A stretch of 64,000 nt of DNA from Isoetes taiwanensis (taxonomy: Eukaryota; Streptophyta; Lycopodiopsida; Isoetales; Isoetaceae). Positions within the stretch are counted from its first letter, which is position 1; every line of letters starts with the position of its first letter. The stretch covers positions 5,844,284-5,908,283 of the forward strand of contig JAJEKV010000019.1 in assembly GCA_021234155.1 (NCBI GenBank), in the 5' to 3' direction. Below the pieces are notes generated by a model. It saw only the letters and a program-made list of their open reading frames with translations. It was not told the origin of the DNA and did no database searches. Of this stretch, positions 43,544 through 55,016 are shown in pieces. The position numbers and the translations under genes are program-made.

Positions 43544-44903
43544 TGAATTTCAAAATATTATTGAAGAATATTTTGCATTCAAGCTTTTCAAAAACAACCT
43601 TATAGCCAAGGTCCACAAGTTGACACATTGAAATTAGATTTCTCACAAGTGTTGGCACACACAAAACTTCCTTAAGTATCACACTTTTTCCATTCAAATC
43701 AAATAATTCTAATATTCCAGAATCTCTAATTTTCTGCAATCCACCATCTCCAAGCTGAACTTGACCATTCTCTTTTTTACACTCTTTCAAAATCTTGATA
43801 TCATGTACTACTGACTTTTCTGCTCCTGAATCTATAATGAGAAACTTGTTATTATTTTTTGAAAAATCCTCAGCAACATTTAACACATCTTTTACCTCAA
43901 TGTCATCAGGACTCTCTTCAATAGTTTCTTCCATAATATTCAAGCTTATACTTTCTTTAAAACGTCCCCTTCCTTTTTTAGAATCCATTTGCATTCTTCC
44001 TCGACCTCTGCCTCTTCCTCCACTACCCCTTGGACTTGGACAATTTGCAGAGATATGACCTTTGCCATCACAATTAAAGCATCTAAATTGCTTACCTCCA
44101 CTTGGACATTCATTCTTCAGAAGTCCATACTGATTGCAAGTATAGCAGGGCCCCAATCTTTCTTTTGTAAAACTGGAACCACCTCCTCTTTTCTGCTTTC
44201 TTGTAAATAAGACCTCTGGAGATTGATCATCCTCCTGCATGCCGTTAGACTGCTCAAATTCAGTCCGAATCATTCTCAAAGCATGCTCCTTCGAGGTGGC
44301 TATATTTCTCACTAATGTTGCAAGTTGAGAGTTGTGAGAGACAGCCCTAGATAATGCCAATATTTGATATTGCTCACTTAGAATATTTCCAGCCCCTTCA
44401 AGATCTGCCACAATAGAATCAAACTTCTCCAAAAAATCTGTTAGATCATCTTTTTCAAACAATTTTAATTTTCTTAGTTGCTTTTCCAACAAATCTATTT
44501 GAGATGAACTTTTTACCTCATACTGGCTTATAAGATATTGCCACATTTCATGTGGCTTCATACCTCTTAATCTCAACTTGAGAGCAGTTCCTACTTTGCT
44601 CAAAATTATCTGCTGTGCCTCCATAACTTTAGTATCATCTGTTACAGTAACAGGAGGAACCGAGGCTGCGCTTGAGCTTTCTGGAGTTCCACTCCCTCCA
44701 CCTGGGTTGCTTGAACTAGCCCCTGGACTTGCATTACCAGAACTGGCTGTACCAGCAGTTCCAGCTCTACCACCATCTATAAGATGCCACAAATGTTCAA
44801 ATTCTAGAACAGACTTAATGGACTCCTTCCACACTTGGAATCCAGTGTCCCCCTTAAACACTTCAATTTGATTTAACAAATTGGCAGCAAATCTAGTAGA
44901 CAT
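43434..44903 (-). CDS. Copia gag and aspartic protease
   Basis: The 489-codon frame starts MSTRFAANLLNQIEVFKGD. The gag core (WKESIKSVLEFEHLWHLIDG; MKPHEMWQYLISQYEVKSSS) is followed by two zinc knuckles, CYTCNQYGLLKNEC (first His replaced) and the canonical CFNCDGKGHISANC. Then come an Arg/Gly-rich stretch and the protease active site FLIIDSGAEKSVVHD. The ATG is 33 bp from the PBS, which fits copia. Intact over its length until the frame change near 43450-43540. Confidence 0.95.
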   Translation of the reverse strand: MSTRFAANLLNQIEVFKGDTGFQVWKESIKSVLEFEHLWHLIDGGRAGTAGTASSGNASPGASSSNPGGGSGTPESSSAASVPPVTVTDDTKVMEAQQIILSKVGTALKLRLRGMKPHEMWQYLISQYEVKSSSQIDLLEKQLRKLKLFEKDDLTDFLEKFDSIVADLEGAGNILSEQYQILALSRAVSHNSQLATLVRNIATSKEHALRMIRTEFEQSNGMQEDDQSPEVLFTRKQKRGGGSSFTKERLGPCYTCNQYGLLKNECPSGGKQFRCFNCDGKGHISANCPSPRGSGGRGRGRGRMQMDSKKGRGRFKESISLNIMEETIEESPDDIEVKDVLNVAEDFSKNNNKFLIIDSGAEKSVVHDIKILKECKKENGQVQLGDGGLQKIRDSGILELFDLNGKSVILKEVLCVPTLVRNLISMCQLVDLGYKVVFEKLECKIFFNNILKFIGRRVGNLFGFNKDHTLSIHIVEGVSKTTWHNFFKH

Positions 44904-44922
44904 TATGACTTAAGCCAACTTG

Positions 44923-44934
44923 GCTCTGATACCA
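44923..44934 (-). other. Copia primer-binding site (tRNA-Met)
   Basis: On the minus strand this reads TGGTATCAGAGC, one base inside the 5' LTR end. Confidence 0.93.
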
Positions 44935-44935
44935 A

Positions 44936-45617
44936 TGTTATAATCACAGTCTACTAGATGTCTATCAATATACTCAATGTTGAACAACCTTCTACTGACT
45001 GCAAATCATTCAAAACTCAAGACAATGCAATGTCATTTCATATTGATGCTTAACTTAATATCTTTCACACAAGGGAGCCACAATATGGTCTCTTATCCCT
45101 TGTTCATATCAAGCAAGACATTAAATAAGTTTTAACCATGAAAGAAAATCATAGTCATTAAGGCCAAACAATACTGTAGCATCGAACTCAAAATAAAAAC
45201 ACTATTGCAATTGTCTTCGTCGGTAAACCAGCCTTGGCTTTGAGCATTAGAACTTGATGCCGTCTGCAGTACATCATTGATTCTCTGTTTCATGTATTTA
45301 TCCTGCCTCTTCAGTCGGTTCTGGCCAGATAGACATTCTGTCTTGAGATTTCCTTCGGTGGGATTTATCCCACAGACATCTTCGTCAAAAAATGGCTTAG
45401 GCTTGGATATATCCCACAGGCATAGTCGTCAAGATGGGCCTTTTCAACCATTGACTTATGAATTCGAAATATCAACTTGTTTAAACTATTGAATCTCAAA
45501 TGTAACCATGTAGTGTTTACCTATTAGGAGCAACAATCTCAAACTTATCTGCATTCTCAGTGCTCTGTCTGACCTGCTTCAATTGTAAAGAAGATTTACA
45601 TGACCAAATAGCTAACA
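44936..45617 (-). repeat. 5' LTR of the copia element
   Basis: On the minus strand it runs TGTTAGCTATT...TTATAACA, complete at both ends. It is 682 bp and nearly identical to the 3' LTR. Confidence 0.93.
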
Positions 45618-45619
45618 TG

Positions 45620-45721
45620 TATAGCCTAAAGTAAAAATTTTATATATTACGTATCCTTATCCTGAATGGCATACTTACATAGGATTGGTGAGGCAATATA
45701 CATATTATAGAGAAACGCTAG
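45620..45721. repeat. Right copy of the 102-bp target duplication
   Basis: Same sequence as 34535-34636. Two extra bases (tg) separate it from the LTR end. Confidence 0.9.
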
Positions 45722-47630
45722 GTTTCAGAGCAGATGCATCAACAAATGTTTTTGGGTGCTGCCGTTGATTATTAAATTTAAAAGATGCTTTTGAGGTCTT
45801 AAATTGTGCACTCATTGTTTCACAATCTTGAAAACTTTCACAGAAAAGACCTTTAGTATTTGAAACACTTTTTAGCTTCTAGTGATTTTAATGTGCGGCA
45901 TTTGTAGAATTATTCCTACCATGATTTAAAAGCTGGCCACATTTTTAGATACTTTATATTCTGGTAATAAGTTCTCTAAGATTAACATGTAGAATCAGAT
46001 CTTATCTTTAACTTCATCCAATCATCCAATCTAAGACACTTTATTGTGGTAGTCCCATTTGAAGAAACTATCCTTTTTCTTCTTGCTTCACATCACACGT
46101 TGTATAAAATCCATCTAATTACATTCCCAAAAACGTTGTGTAAACTTGATTGATTATAAAAAATAGGGGATTGCTAAAGTTGTGGAATATCATGTCATCA
46201 AGCTTTGGGGTGTGGGGACAAAAGCATTATAATCTATAACGAAATGACAATCTTAGACCCTTTCGATGGCAATGATTTGTCGTGCATGGTTCGAGCAATT
46301 ACCACGACTCTTAGATATACTTTGTTGCGGTGATCGGGGATCTGTCTTTACTGAAACCAATGCCCCTCCTAATAAGAACCCAACATACAGCTCGACATTA
46401 AATAAAAAAGACCCAACACAAAATGAACAAATAAAAATACGAAATTTTAACCATCTTGAAATTATAGGGTAAATCATCTTGATTTTATAACCTGAAATTT
46501 CAAGGTGATTTTGAGTTCAACAAACTTACACAATTAAAACTCCAAACAATAATTACAACTCAGAACATTCAATTTAATTGCAAATTATCTTCATTCCAAA
46601 TCAGTATTTTCATTATAGATAACACTTGTTGTGCAGAGATACCGAATCGAAAAAGGTAGAAATCTACAACTCTGATACAAAAAAAGGTAATCTGCATCTC
46701 TTAAACAAACTTGGTAGTTCCAGACTAAGCTTTGACACAAATGAGCCTTTTCATAGCCGGATTTGTCCCTTGTGGATGGAAATAAGTTCCAAAGTCATCA
46801 TAGCCACAAAAAGTAGGAAGCACCGAGATCTGCAACCAACAAAACATCAAGCAACAACATAACCACAAAATATAGAGAAAAAAACAAAGAATAAAGAATG
46901 CTTTACCTTAAATACCTTGCATCTAACTGCAATGCCAAGAACTCGAAAGAAATTGATCAAACTAGCAGAAAACTCATAGCAAACCTCAAAAAACTCAGAA
47001 GAAAGCTCCAGAGGCTCTGTAAAAAGCGCCAGATCTTCTCAAACACCAAGAAACTCCAAACAATAGTAAGAAAGCTCCAAAAACTCTTGGTGCTCAAGGC
47101 GCTAAACAAACGCCAACAAAAGCACACCCTAATCTTTTAAAAAATGGAAGCAAAAAGCTCCAGCAGCATGCCGGATCACGGACGCCATAGCCAAACGGAA
47201 GTGAAATTGTCACGAAAAGTTTTTATAAGGCTACGTCAGCAAAATTCCAAGGTGGTTAAAATTTTGTCGGCGAATTTTGGTGAGCAGAAAATTTCGCTTG
47301 AAATTTTCAGCTGACGGGCGACTCGCGGCAAGTGACCTTTCTTGTATACATAAAGGCATACAAATTAGGCAAGTGACCTTTCTTGTATACATAAAGGCAT
47401 ACAAATTTTTTGCCTTTCTCTAGAAAAGTAAGTTAGGGCTATAGCCTATAGGCCGTCAACTTGATGGACTGGTTACTTAGGGCATATTTCATCATCGTCA
47501 TGTAGTAAGTGTGAAGAAGATAAACTGGAAAGTTAAAGGAGTGCGCCTTAGTTGCAGCACGACAAGAACATAGCAAGAGCGGAGATCCCGTCTATAAACT
47601 AAACAATAAAAATCTCAGAAGGATTTAGAC
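45722..47630. other. Noncoding stretch
   Basis: AT-rich DNA with no frame that resembles a gene. A 37-bp segment containing 'aagtgacctttcttgtatac' is tandemly duplicated near 47330-47405. The A-rich 46890-47140 is a low-complexity frame of basic residues and not a convincing protein. Confidence 0.4.
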
Positions 47631-47983
47631 CTCGAGAATGCTTGGGGAGTACTCGAAAATGCTAAACTATACTGCACATTTTTGTTTCAAGCCTTTTTTG
47701 GGTTTGCCTCCCCAGATGACCCTGCACTGCAAAAACGTGATATCGTGTCAACTTAGTAAGTGCCAAGCTTTGTTTATGCTTCCTGTTCGTTGCATGCATG
47801 ACTTCGCCGTTGACTCAATTTTACTTAAAGACCAGCTAATTTACGAATGTTTGGGAATGTAGATCTAGATTGTTAAGATGAATTGGGAACAAGGACTGCG
47901 TCAAACATGACAACAGGGCATGCCCAGACGTGCCGGATGCTTGGAAATACTGCCACGATTGGACTGGAATCTGAATTGAGGAC

Positions 47984-47990
47984 TATATAA
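47984..47990 (+). promoter_or_regulatory. TATA box of the secreted proline-rich gene A
   Basis: TATATAA lies 42 bp before the start codon. The preceding roughly 280 bp are conserved with the region upstream of gene B, which points to a shared promoter. Confidence 0.7.
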
Positions 47991-48031
47991 CAACAGTAAA
48001 CAAACAAGCTCAAGTACAAAACCAGAGAGAG

Positions 48032-48832
48032 ATGGATGCAAAAAAAGCCCTCCTTTTAGGCGTTTTCATTTGTCAGGCCGTTGTGCTAGCTCATGCTTCA
48101 TTATATGGCACATTTTTTTTCATGCTGGCAGATTCCACAAGAACTTTCCCACAAACAAAGACGTTTCGGACGTCTCAAAATGGCCTCTACTACGAGTTTC
48201 TCCAGATAACCAACACTGCATCTGATGGGATGAATTGCTACTTTGGAATTGGAGTGTCTAACACCACAAATGTAACCCAACTCTGGGGGCCTTCAACCAT
48301 GGCTGGTGATTACTCATCTGATGATCGATGTTCTATGGCAATAGATGACCAAGGTTACTTAGCAGTTGAGACATATTCTTACTACTCCATTATCGACTAT
48401 CTTAGTGGCGCCGAGATGGCCAACTTGGACCAAGTGGTGGTTGCTCTAACCAACTCTGGTGATTTGATCCATTTTCCTAAAAATGACCCCCCATCTCCCC
48501 CACCCCCCAGTGTTTCATCATACCCCACTCCTCCAGGTGTCACCAATTCTCCCCCACCCCCCAGTGTTTCATCACACCCCACGCCTCCAGGTGTCACCAA
48601 TTCTCCCCCACCCCCTCTACTCGCTTCACCCTCGAGGCCTAACAGCCTCGCTAGTGGCTCCAGGTATCTACTATACTTTCAAAGCCTAACCGTGTCTTGA
48701 AACTGCTCTGACTGACTCTAATATTTTGTTCTGTTTGCCAGGGCTCAAGTTTCGCCATTGATGCATCCATTTCTTTGCTTCATAATGTGTGTTACCTTAT
48801 TGATTTGTACCAGTATGTTCATACCAATGTAA
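48032..48832 (+). CDS. Secreted proline-rich, probably GPI-anchored protein (gene A)
   Basis: I propose two exons, 48032-48663 and 48742-48832, with a 78-nt GT-AG intron. The spliced protein is about 240 residues. It has a signal peptide (KALLLGVFICQAVVLAHAS), then an extracellular domain of about 120 residues with N-glycosylation sites (NTTNVT) and Cys residues, then a hydroxyproline-type region of SPPPP repeats. After the intron follows a hydrophobic end (FLCFIMCVTLLICTSMFIP) like a GPI-attachment signal. Without splicing the protein stops soon after the intron start and lacks this end. The same splice and stop are preserved in gene B. I do not recognise the domain; a faint likeness to bulb-type lectin repeats (CSMAIDDQGYLAV) is not enough to name it. 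Confidence 0.8.
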
Positions 48833-49266
48833 TAGTTGGTAGTTCAACGTAGTTATACCTAGTAGTATGTGCATTTCCCATATCGTATAAGGGAAGCAAA
48901 TCCAATTGTATTGATTTAAGGAATGAATTTTATTTTTGGTGCTTGATTATGCAAGGAACGATAGTATTAGGACTTTGTCTTCATTTTCACAAGTCAACAT
49001 CAATATGCCATAAATGTCTAGCCTTCAAAAGAGGAGATTTCTTTTCCTTAGATGTTACAACTAACCTCTTACTGTATCTTGTATCTGTATTTAAATTCGT
49101 TTACAAATGCATGTCATGGGGGATGCAACAATTAAATATCAATGAATGATGGGCCATACCCCTATCATAGTTGTACTAGGTATACATGGCCAAGATATTT
49201 TAGACATGAAACAAATCAATTGTGAGCCAACCCAACCCAACGCTACGCTACGCTACGCTACGCTAG
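48833..49266. other. 3' flank of gene A
   Basis: Noncoding; the first roughly 60 bp continue to match the 3' flank of gene B. No clear polyadenylation signal was chosen. The end has four 'cgcta' units leading into the microsatellite. Confidence 0.4.
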
Positions 49267-49420
<154 letters not shown>

Positions 49421-51640
49421 CATTATAAAAGGAATAGACTCTTATTTTAGTAATTTCGTGTTTGCGCTAAAGTGCATTGTTGTTTGATGCACTTATGAAA
49501 GTGTGTTGAGGTTGACTAATGTACTTATATATGCTCTTTATTATTATTCGAATGCATACGTCAAACTCAATATCGAGGCCGACGATGCGACTTCGAAGAT
49601 CAGAACTTAGATAAGGAGAGGTATTTGGATGATGTTTATTCCCTCAATGGTGTCCTCACTTCCTGTACTTGGTGTTTGGGGTCAGGTCGACTGCTGCAGG
49701 ATGGGTTTAGACTGATTCGGTTATCCTATAGAGAGGACCTGGGGTATCATGTCACATGGACAAATGGTCTATCTCATGCAGATCAAGCATCTAAGTCAAG
49801 AAACACAAAAAACACATCTAGATAAGAAACAACGGAGACATCATAATCACAAATGAAAAATAGAGGCAAAGAACATAAATGAATATATGTCTCAATGATA
49901 CATCAGGACAGAGATTACAATCCGATCTACTGTCTACTAAAGAACAACAAATCTAAAAATAGAGAGGAGAGGACTTGGAAGATGTACATGTTGTTAGAGA
50001 GAGTTTTCTATGGGATTACTGCATTTGACTATAGAGATTTTGACTTCTTTGTTGTGCATTTTATGTATCTAGTATTTTGAGGCATAACAATGCATATTGG
50101 AGATGCATGTACTGCTACAGAACTCTGAACGACAGACATGGAAGAACGATAAGGATAAGTTGATCTAGGAGTTATTAAGAGCTTTTTCCCTCTTTCACCA
50201 TGAGCGCCTTCAGCATAATCGCAATTTTACTCATAACCTTGAGAATGCTTGGGGAGTACTCGAAAATGCTAAACTATACTGCACATTTTTGTTTCAAGCC
50301 TTTCTTGCACTATAACCCCAAATTTGGCTCTATGTGTAGTTTTATGTGTCTTTTTTGCCAAAAAACAACGCTTGAAGACCACCCATAGTATTGTTCCGAA
50401 AATGCTAGAAACAACATGTAGTTTTTCTCTAAAAAGTCTATGCATAGAAAATTGACAGTTTTTTTATAATATTTGATGTGTTGTTTTTTGGTGTTGTTTT
50501 TACTAAAAAAATAACCTGTGGTTTAACAAAATATCCACATGTGATTTTTTAAAGTACTAGTTGTTTTTAAGTATTGTTTTACTGGTTGTTTTTAAGTGTT
50601 GTTTTTGCAAAAAAAAAAAAATAACATGTGGTTTTACAGAATATTCTATTCACGTGGATAGTGGTTTTTAAGTGTTGTTTTTACTAAATAATAACATGCA
50701 ATTTAACAAAATATCCACGTGTGGTTTTTTAAAACAGTTTTTAAATGTGGTGCTTCCCAAATAAAGACACATGGTTCTAAAGAATATCTACGTGGTTTTC
50801 ATTCCAAAATAAAATAGCATTACCAATTAAATATTGACACGCAGAATCTTTTTTAAATAACAAAATCACATTTTTCTTGTACTTGTTTGTTTTCTTTTAA
50901 GATAGCCTTTTCGAATCGAACCCAAACAAGTCCATAAGGCATAATATTATTAAACTGCAATCCGCATTATGACATTAGATTAAAACATAATGTTCAAAAT
51001 ATTACCTAGGTTTTATTTAATGTTCAAACGTTAAGGTTTAAAACATTTTTCTTAATGTTCAAACATTAGACATTCATGATATCTGTTTAAACAGTTCTGC
51101 TCACAAGTTCCAGCCAGATTATTTGAAAAGTCAAGAAGGAGAGTACCATGGCATTATCTTTACATGCTTGATTAGCGCCTTCACCTCAAACTCGCTCAAA
51201 ATAGGGGAAATGTTCAGTTTCACATTCAAAATTCAAATTTGCAAGAAATAAAGTGGAGAAATTACCTTTATATTATTTATAGATGGTGACTAGCATTTGC
51301 TGCCATTCCAGATACTACATGCCACAAGTTGCTTGAGAAGTCTGTTTAAGGACTAACATGATTCCAAATATTGACATTTCAAAACTTCTCAAGAATTAAG
51401 AAAAGTGAATGAAAAGAACATGACAACCAAGAAAATACTAAAGAATCAGTAAATGCCCAGTGTTTACATCAAATCAAATGATTTCAAAAGTCTTTACCAT
51501 TCCAGAATATGGTCCTGTGGATACTTTATAGCAAGTCTAATGAATTATTAGAACATGAGTCTACTTCTAATAAAGAATGCTTACCTAGTATCAGCAAGTC
51601 TGGTGAATTATTAGAACATGAGCCTACTTCTAATAAATAA
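49421..51640. other. Noncoding stretch with a remnant of the gene A/B upstream region
   Basis: No gene is supported. At 50243-50308 a block of about 65 bp ('gagaatgcttggggagtact'...) repeats the sequence at 47634-47699 upstream of gene A almost exactly, a trace of a further duplication. 50400-50880 is rich in 'gttgtttttaagtgttgttttt' and 'acatgtggtttt' repeats, whose reverse complements appear near 58280-58500. Confidence 0.45.
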
Positions 51641-51649
51641 TGCTTACCT

Positions 51650-51729
51650 AGTATCAGCAGTGCATCAGGTAGGCAACCAACAGCAGAAAGAACCAAGCCC
51701 CCATTAATTCCAGGGTCCTTATACTTCAC
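51650..51729 (-). pseudogene. Exon fragment of an NCL-type Na+/Ca2+ exchanger-like protein
   Basis: On the minus strand the frame reads KDPGINGGLVLSAVGCLPDA and then LLIL, followed by a GTAAGC donor. This resembles the first membrane-domain repeat of plant NCL/cation exchangers (PGI.GGL, G.LPDA.LI). The piece around the donor is repeated in tandem just downstream (about 51545-51650). Upstream on the minus strand (51823-51740) another frame after an acceptor-like 'gcttgcacag' reads VFGGSGMVCIEHGG and EQCNVCHRF, of unknown origin. No complete gene is present. Confidence 0.4.
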
Positions 51730-51829
51730 GCTTCTGTGCTCTTAAGAAATCTGTGGCAAACATTACATTGCTCGATGCCTCCATGCTCGATGCAGACCAT
51801 TCCGCTGCCTCCAAACACCTGTGCAAGCA

Positions 51830-52694
51830 TTTTCATATCAGAGTCTGGATGAAAGATAAAAGAATGAAAATCGAAAGGGAAGGGAATTGAGACATCGGGC
51901 TAGTGCTGGCACACTAGGGGCAGGAAGCAGTGGTGCTATTTTTCAAGAAACATTTGGAACTGCTTTTCAAAATCAAGGGGTTAAGTCTAATGCCTCTTTT
52001 GAAGGAACAAAAAGAGCTGAAGGAAAGGGGTTTCTTCCACAGTAAATGGGGTTTCATATTCTTCCTATGAAAGAAGACCTGATATTGCAGCAGATTCAGA
52101 AGAGGCAAATTCTGATGGTAACCCTGAGAATTCTAATGAAGATCTAGAGCCTGGCGCTCGCACTCTTAAGCGCCCCAGATTGACTGAACACCACAGCTTC
52201 ATAAATGTTTTGTAGATGCTGCATTTTTGGGAGATACATCAGAATTAACAACATTCAAAGAACTATTATACTGGGCAGGCATCTTGGAAATAGCCACGGT
52301 GCACCGCTGCTGGATTTGCCATCGTTGTAGCCAAATGCATGCCGGATTTGCCATCGCTGTAGCCATAGCTGAAACAGGGTAAGTTCCATGAACTAAACTT
52401 CATGCCTCACCGGATCTTAAGGCAAGCGCCTTTATGTATTACCGGATTTGGGAAGCCATGTTCTGGCCTCATTGCAGTGCAGCGCCATCGCCATAGCTAG
52501 AGGAGATAGGAAACACAGCTCCATAGCTGGAGCACAGAGGCAGACGGGCAAGAGTAGGCGGGAAAACACGGGAATTAGTCAGCCAATGGGATGACAGGAC
52601 CTAGATCATAATCTTAGCCGTCCATCTTGGCTCATCTCGTCCGTTGAATGAGATGCACATAACACTATCATTTTACATTAACCATTAAATTATT
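51830..52694. other. Stretch without a recognised gene
   Basis: A diverged repeat built on 'atgccggatttgccatcg' occurs near 52318 and 52340. Reading frames are short and unlike proteins. Confidence 0.35.
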
Positions 52695-53142
52695 GGGAAA
52701 AACTCTGAAATACCCTTATGTTTTGATAAAATTAACGAAACGCCCCTAGTTTTGGGGGTATTTTTATGGAAATGATCATAACTTTTTTGTGATGATCCAA
52801 ATGAGAATGAGTCTTTCAGATATATTGTAGAAGAAGTTGAGATCGTTCCATGAAAGTTAACATCTCCTGAATCGGATTCCGAAATCTCAAGTTATGGTCT
52901 TGTAAATCCCTCTGAAATTTCTACAATTTTCTTGTATATTAAAAATAGCATAACTTGTGATTTAAGACTCCGATTAATATAATCTTACCTTTTATGGAAA
53001 GATCTCATCCTCCTTTACAATAGCTTTGAGAGGCTCATTTTCATTTAGATCGTGACAAAAAAGTTATGATCATTTCCATAAAAATACCCCCAAGGCGTTT
53101 CGTTAATTTTAGCAAAACATAAGGGTATTTCAGAGTTTTTCC
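52695..53142. mobile_element. MITE with terminal inverted repeats over 100 bp
   Basis: The 448-bp element begins ggaaaaactctgaaataccc (from 52696) and ends with the reverse complement. The arms, about 52697-52815 and 53030-53142, match with only small differences. It is flanked by ttaaattatt at 52685-52694 and 53143-53152. Long TIRs and a 9-10-bp target duplication suggest a Mutator-type non-autonomous element. Confidence 0.85.
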
Positions 53143-53484
53143 TTAAATTATTAAACCATCAACCTTTATTAAAACATTAAAATATTATCATTAATCGCTT
53201 CTCCCGTGTTTGCTGATGTGGCATACGGGCACCCCGTATATATAATCCAACCACATCAATTTGTAAGTGTCCTTAAAGTCTTGCCAAACGGGAGTCGATC
53301 GACAGAGCACTAGGCCTAAAGATGAGTTAAACACGTTGGGATCCATCTGTGATATGTCTTGGAATGCATAGAGAAATCAAGGAGATGAAGAAAGGTACCT
53401 AAAGGGGTGAGGAGGTCCTATATAAAATTACATGGCTCCTACCTAAATTATGTGGTTTTTGGAAGGGGAAACTTCCAGGACTAA

Positions 53485-53579
53485 GAAGTTTCCTGGAAAA
53501 TACTTGCTGGTGGCAGACGCAGCAAGTGGCGTTAGCCGCGAGTGGCGCCGCCATTAGCAAGTATTTTCCAGGAAACTTC
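53485..53579. repeat. 24-bp perfect inverted repeat
   Basis: 53485-53508 is the exact reverse complement of 53556-53579, with a 47-bp loop rich in 'gtggcg'. An outer inverted pair of about 18 bp ('cacctgccgattacc' near 53610 and its complement near 54032) suggests a larger fold-back unit. Confidence 0.75.
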
Positions 53580-54157
53580 CTAGCCCTAGAAGTTGCCCTC
53601 CATAACCCTTCATCACCTGCCGATTACCCCATCCATCTTTTTCTTGCATTTTTCTTCAATCTAACCACCGGATCTTGCAGTAGAAGCACCGGCTTTGATC
53701 GAATCAACATCTAAGCTCCATTTGGAGCCATTTCGAACTCAATTTGGTGGGTTTTATCAGCATTTTTTAAGGACTTTATCAAGAGAAGAGCATCGCAATT
53801 TAAATGCTCGTCTGGAGTGCAGAGCCCTTTCGCCGAGGCAATCTTAATGCTCTTCTGCTCTTCTGAATGCTCTCCCGGCAAGGCATCGCAATCTGAATGC
53901 TTTTCTGCTCTTCTGAATGCTCTTCTAGAATGATCTTGTTTCTAACTGCTGTTGGTGGCACCGTCGTAGCACCACCAAAACTAGAGACCCGAAAGTTACC
54001 TAAAATAAACAGGACCTGAAATCTTAGGTAATCGGCAGGTGACGATAGTTCCTAAATTACATGGGAAACACAACATAAAAGTCATGGCCATGCCTCCTAT
54101 ACAAAGCAAATCACAAGTACGACGTTTTTAATGTCTCTAGCACAGACAAAAACTTAC

Positions 54158-54422
54158 CTAATAACTGCTCACCATATGAAAGATCATCAAGAGCAAAGAT
54201 GCAGGAAACACCAGCCCTGGCCATATTAAGATACAAAAGAGCAAATTCATTTACAACTCCTGTGTATCCAAGCAACGTGCCACTTAAAAACGATAGCACC
54301 TTTTTTTGCCAATCCGAAAGGCATATTAAGAGCCTAAAGTCAAAAGCATATCCTGCCAAAGTGCCATAGACATGTAGGTGTGAATCAATTCTGGGTAGTT
54401 TCGTTAAATGTAGAACCCTACA
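54158..54422 (-). pseudogene. Exon-like frame of unknown family
   Basis: On the minus strand a 265-nt open segment is bounded by an acceptor-like ttacttgcag and a strong donor (G|GTAAGT). It encodes KLPRIDSHLHVYGTLAGYAF and NEFALLYLNMARAGVSCIFA in one frame. The composition is protein-like, but I cannot name the family and found no neighbouring exons. It may be a captured or decayed gene piece. Confidence 0.35.
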
Positions 54423-55016
54423 CTGCAAGTAACACAAGCACATGCCAAGGACTAGTAGAAACCAGCTTTGCAAGTTCCATGAATAATGTAACCTTCCAAT
54501 CGCCACTACAATAGACAACTTAACAGACAATGCCATCTCCTCACAGACAACTTAGCATAATCTTAGTTACAGTACTTTGATCCACAATCATGCAAACAAG
54601 AAATGTCTGCATAGTGTGTATTTATTTGCTTACCTATTTTGACTTTTGTAGATGCAAGCCTGAAGCCTCCATCTACAGTTATGCTCCAGAGGAACATGTA
54701 AATCTTATATGCCATATTATTTGTACTCTTCAAATTCCTTATTCCTTTTAGCTATAAATTCTATTATGTTTATTCCTTTAAGCTATAAATTGTATTATGT
54801 GGGAATGTATTTTAAACCCTGATATGTTCATCTCATAAAACTCTGATACTTTCATCTATTTTCATCTTATAGAACTTTGATATTTTCATCTTATAAATGT
54901 TTTGCCAGACTTCATCTTGCCAAGAATGTCAAGCAAGGGCAATATGTCCTTTTTTAAAACCGTCATCAACGATTCAACCAATTGTGGCAGCAATATGGTG
55001 ATTTAGAGAGTGAGGA

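Larger units (their letters stand above)
34637..45617 (-). mobile_element. Ty1/copia retrotransposon, minus strand, interrupted by a Mutator-like element
   Basis: LTRs of 667 and 682 bp differ at about five positions and one indel, so the insertion is young. Read on the minus strand, the order is 5' LTR, tRNA-Met PBS, gag-protease, integrase, RT, RNase H, polypurine tract, 3' LTR, which is the copia order. The 3' LTR lacks its last 14 bp. The RT is split by the transposon at 36576-41875. The coding region also has a stop between integrase and RT and a frame change between protease and integrase. Confidence 0.95.

Noticed and set aside
46898-47140. 80-codon Lys-rich frame
   Set aside because: A-rich low-complexity DNA, no homologous copy, no promoter or splice context.
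48397-48600. Minus-strand Gly-rich frame over gene A and the matching one over gene B
   Set aside because: Complement of the SPPPP-coding repeats; the plus-strand gene explains the sequence.
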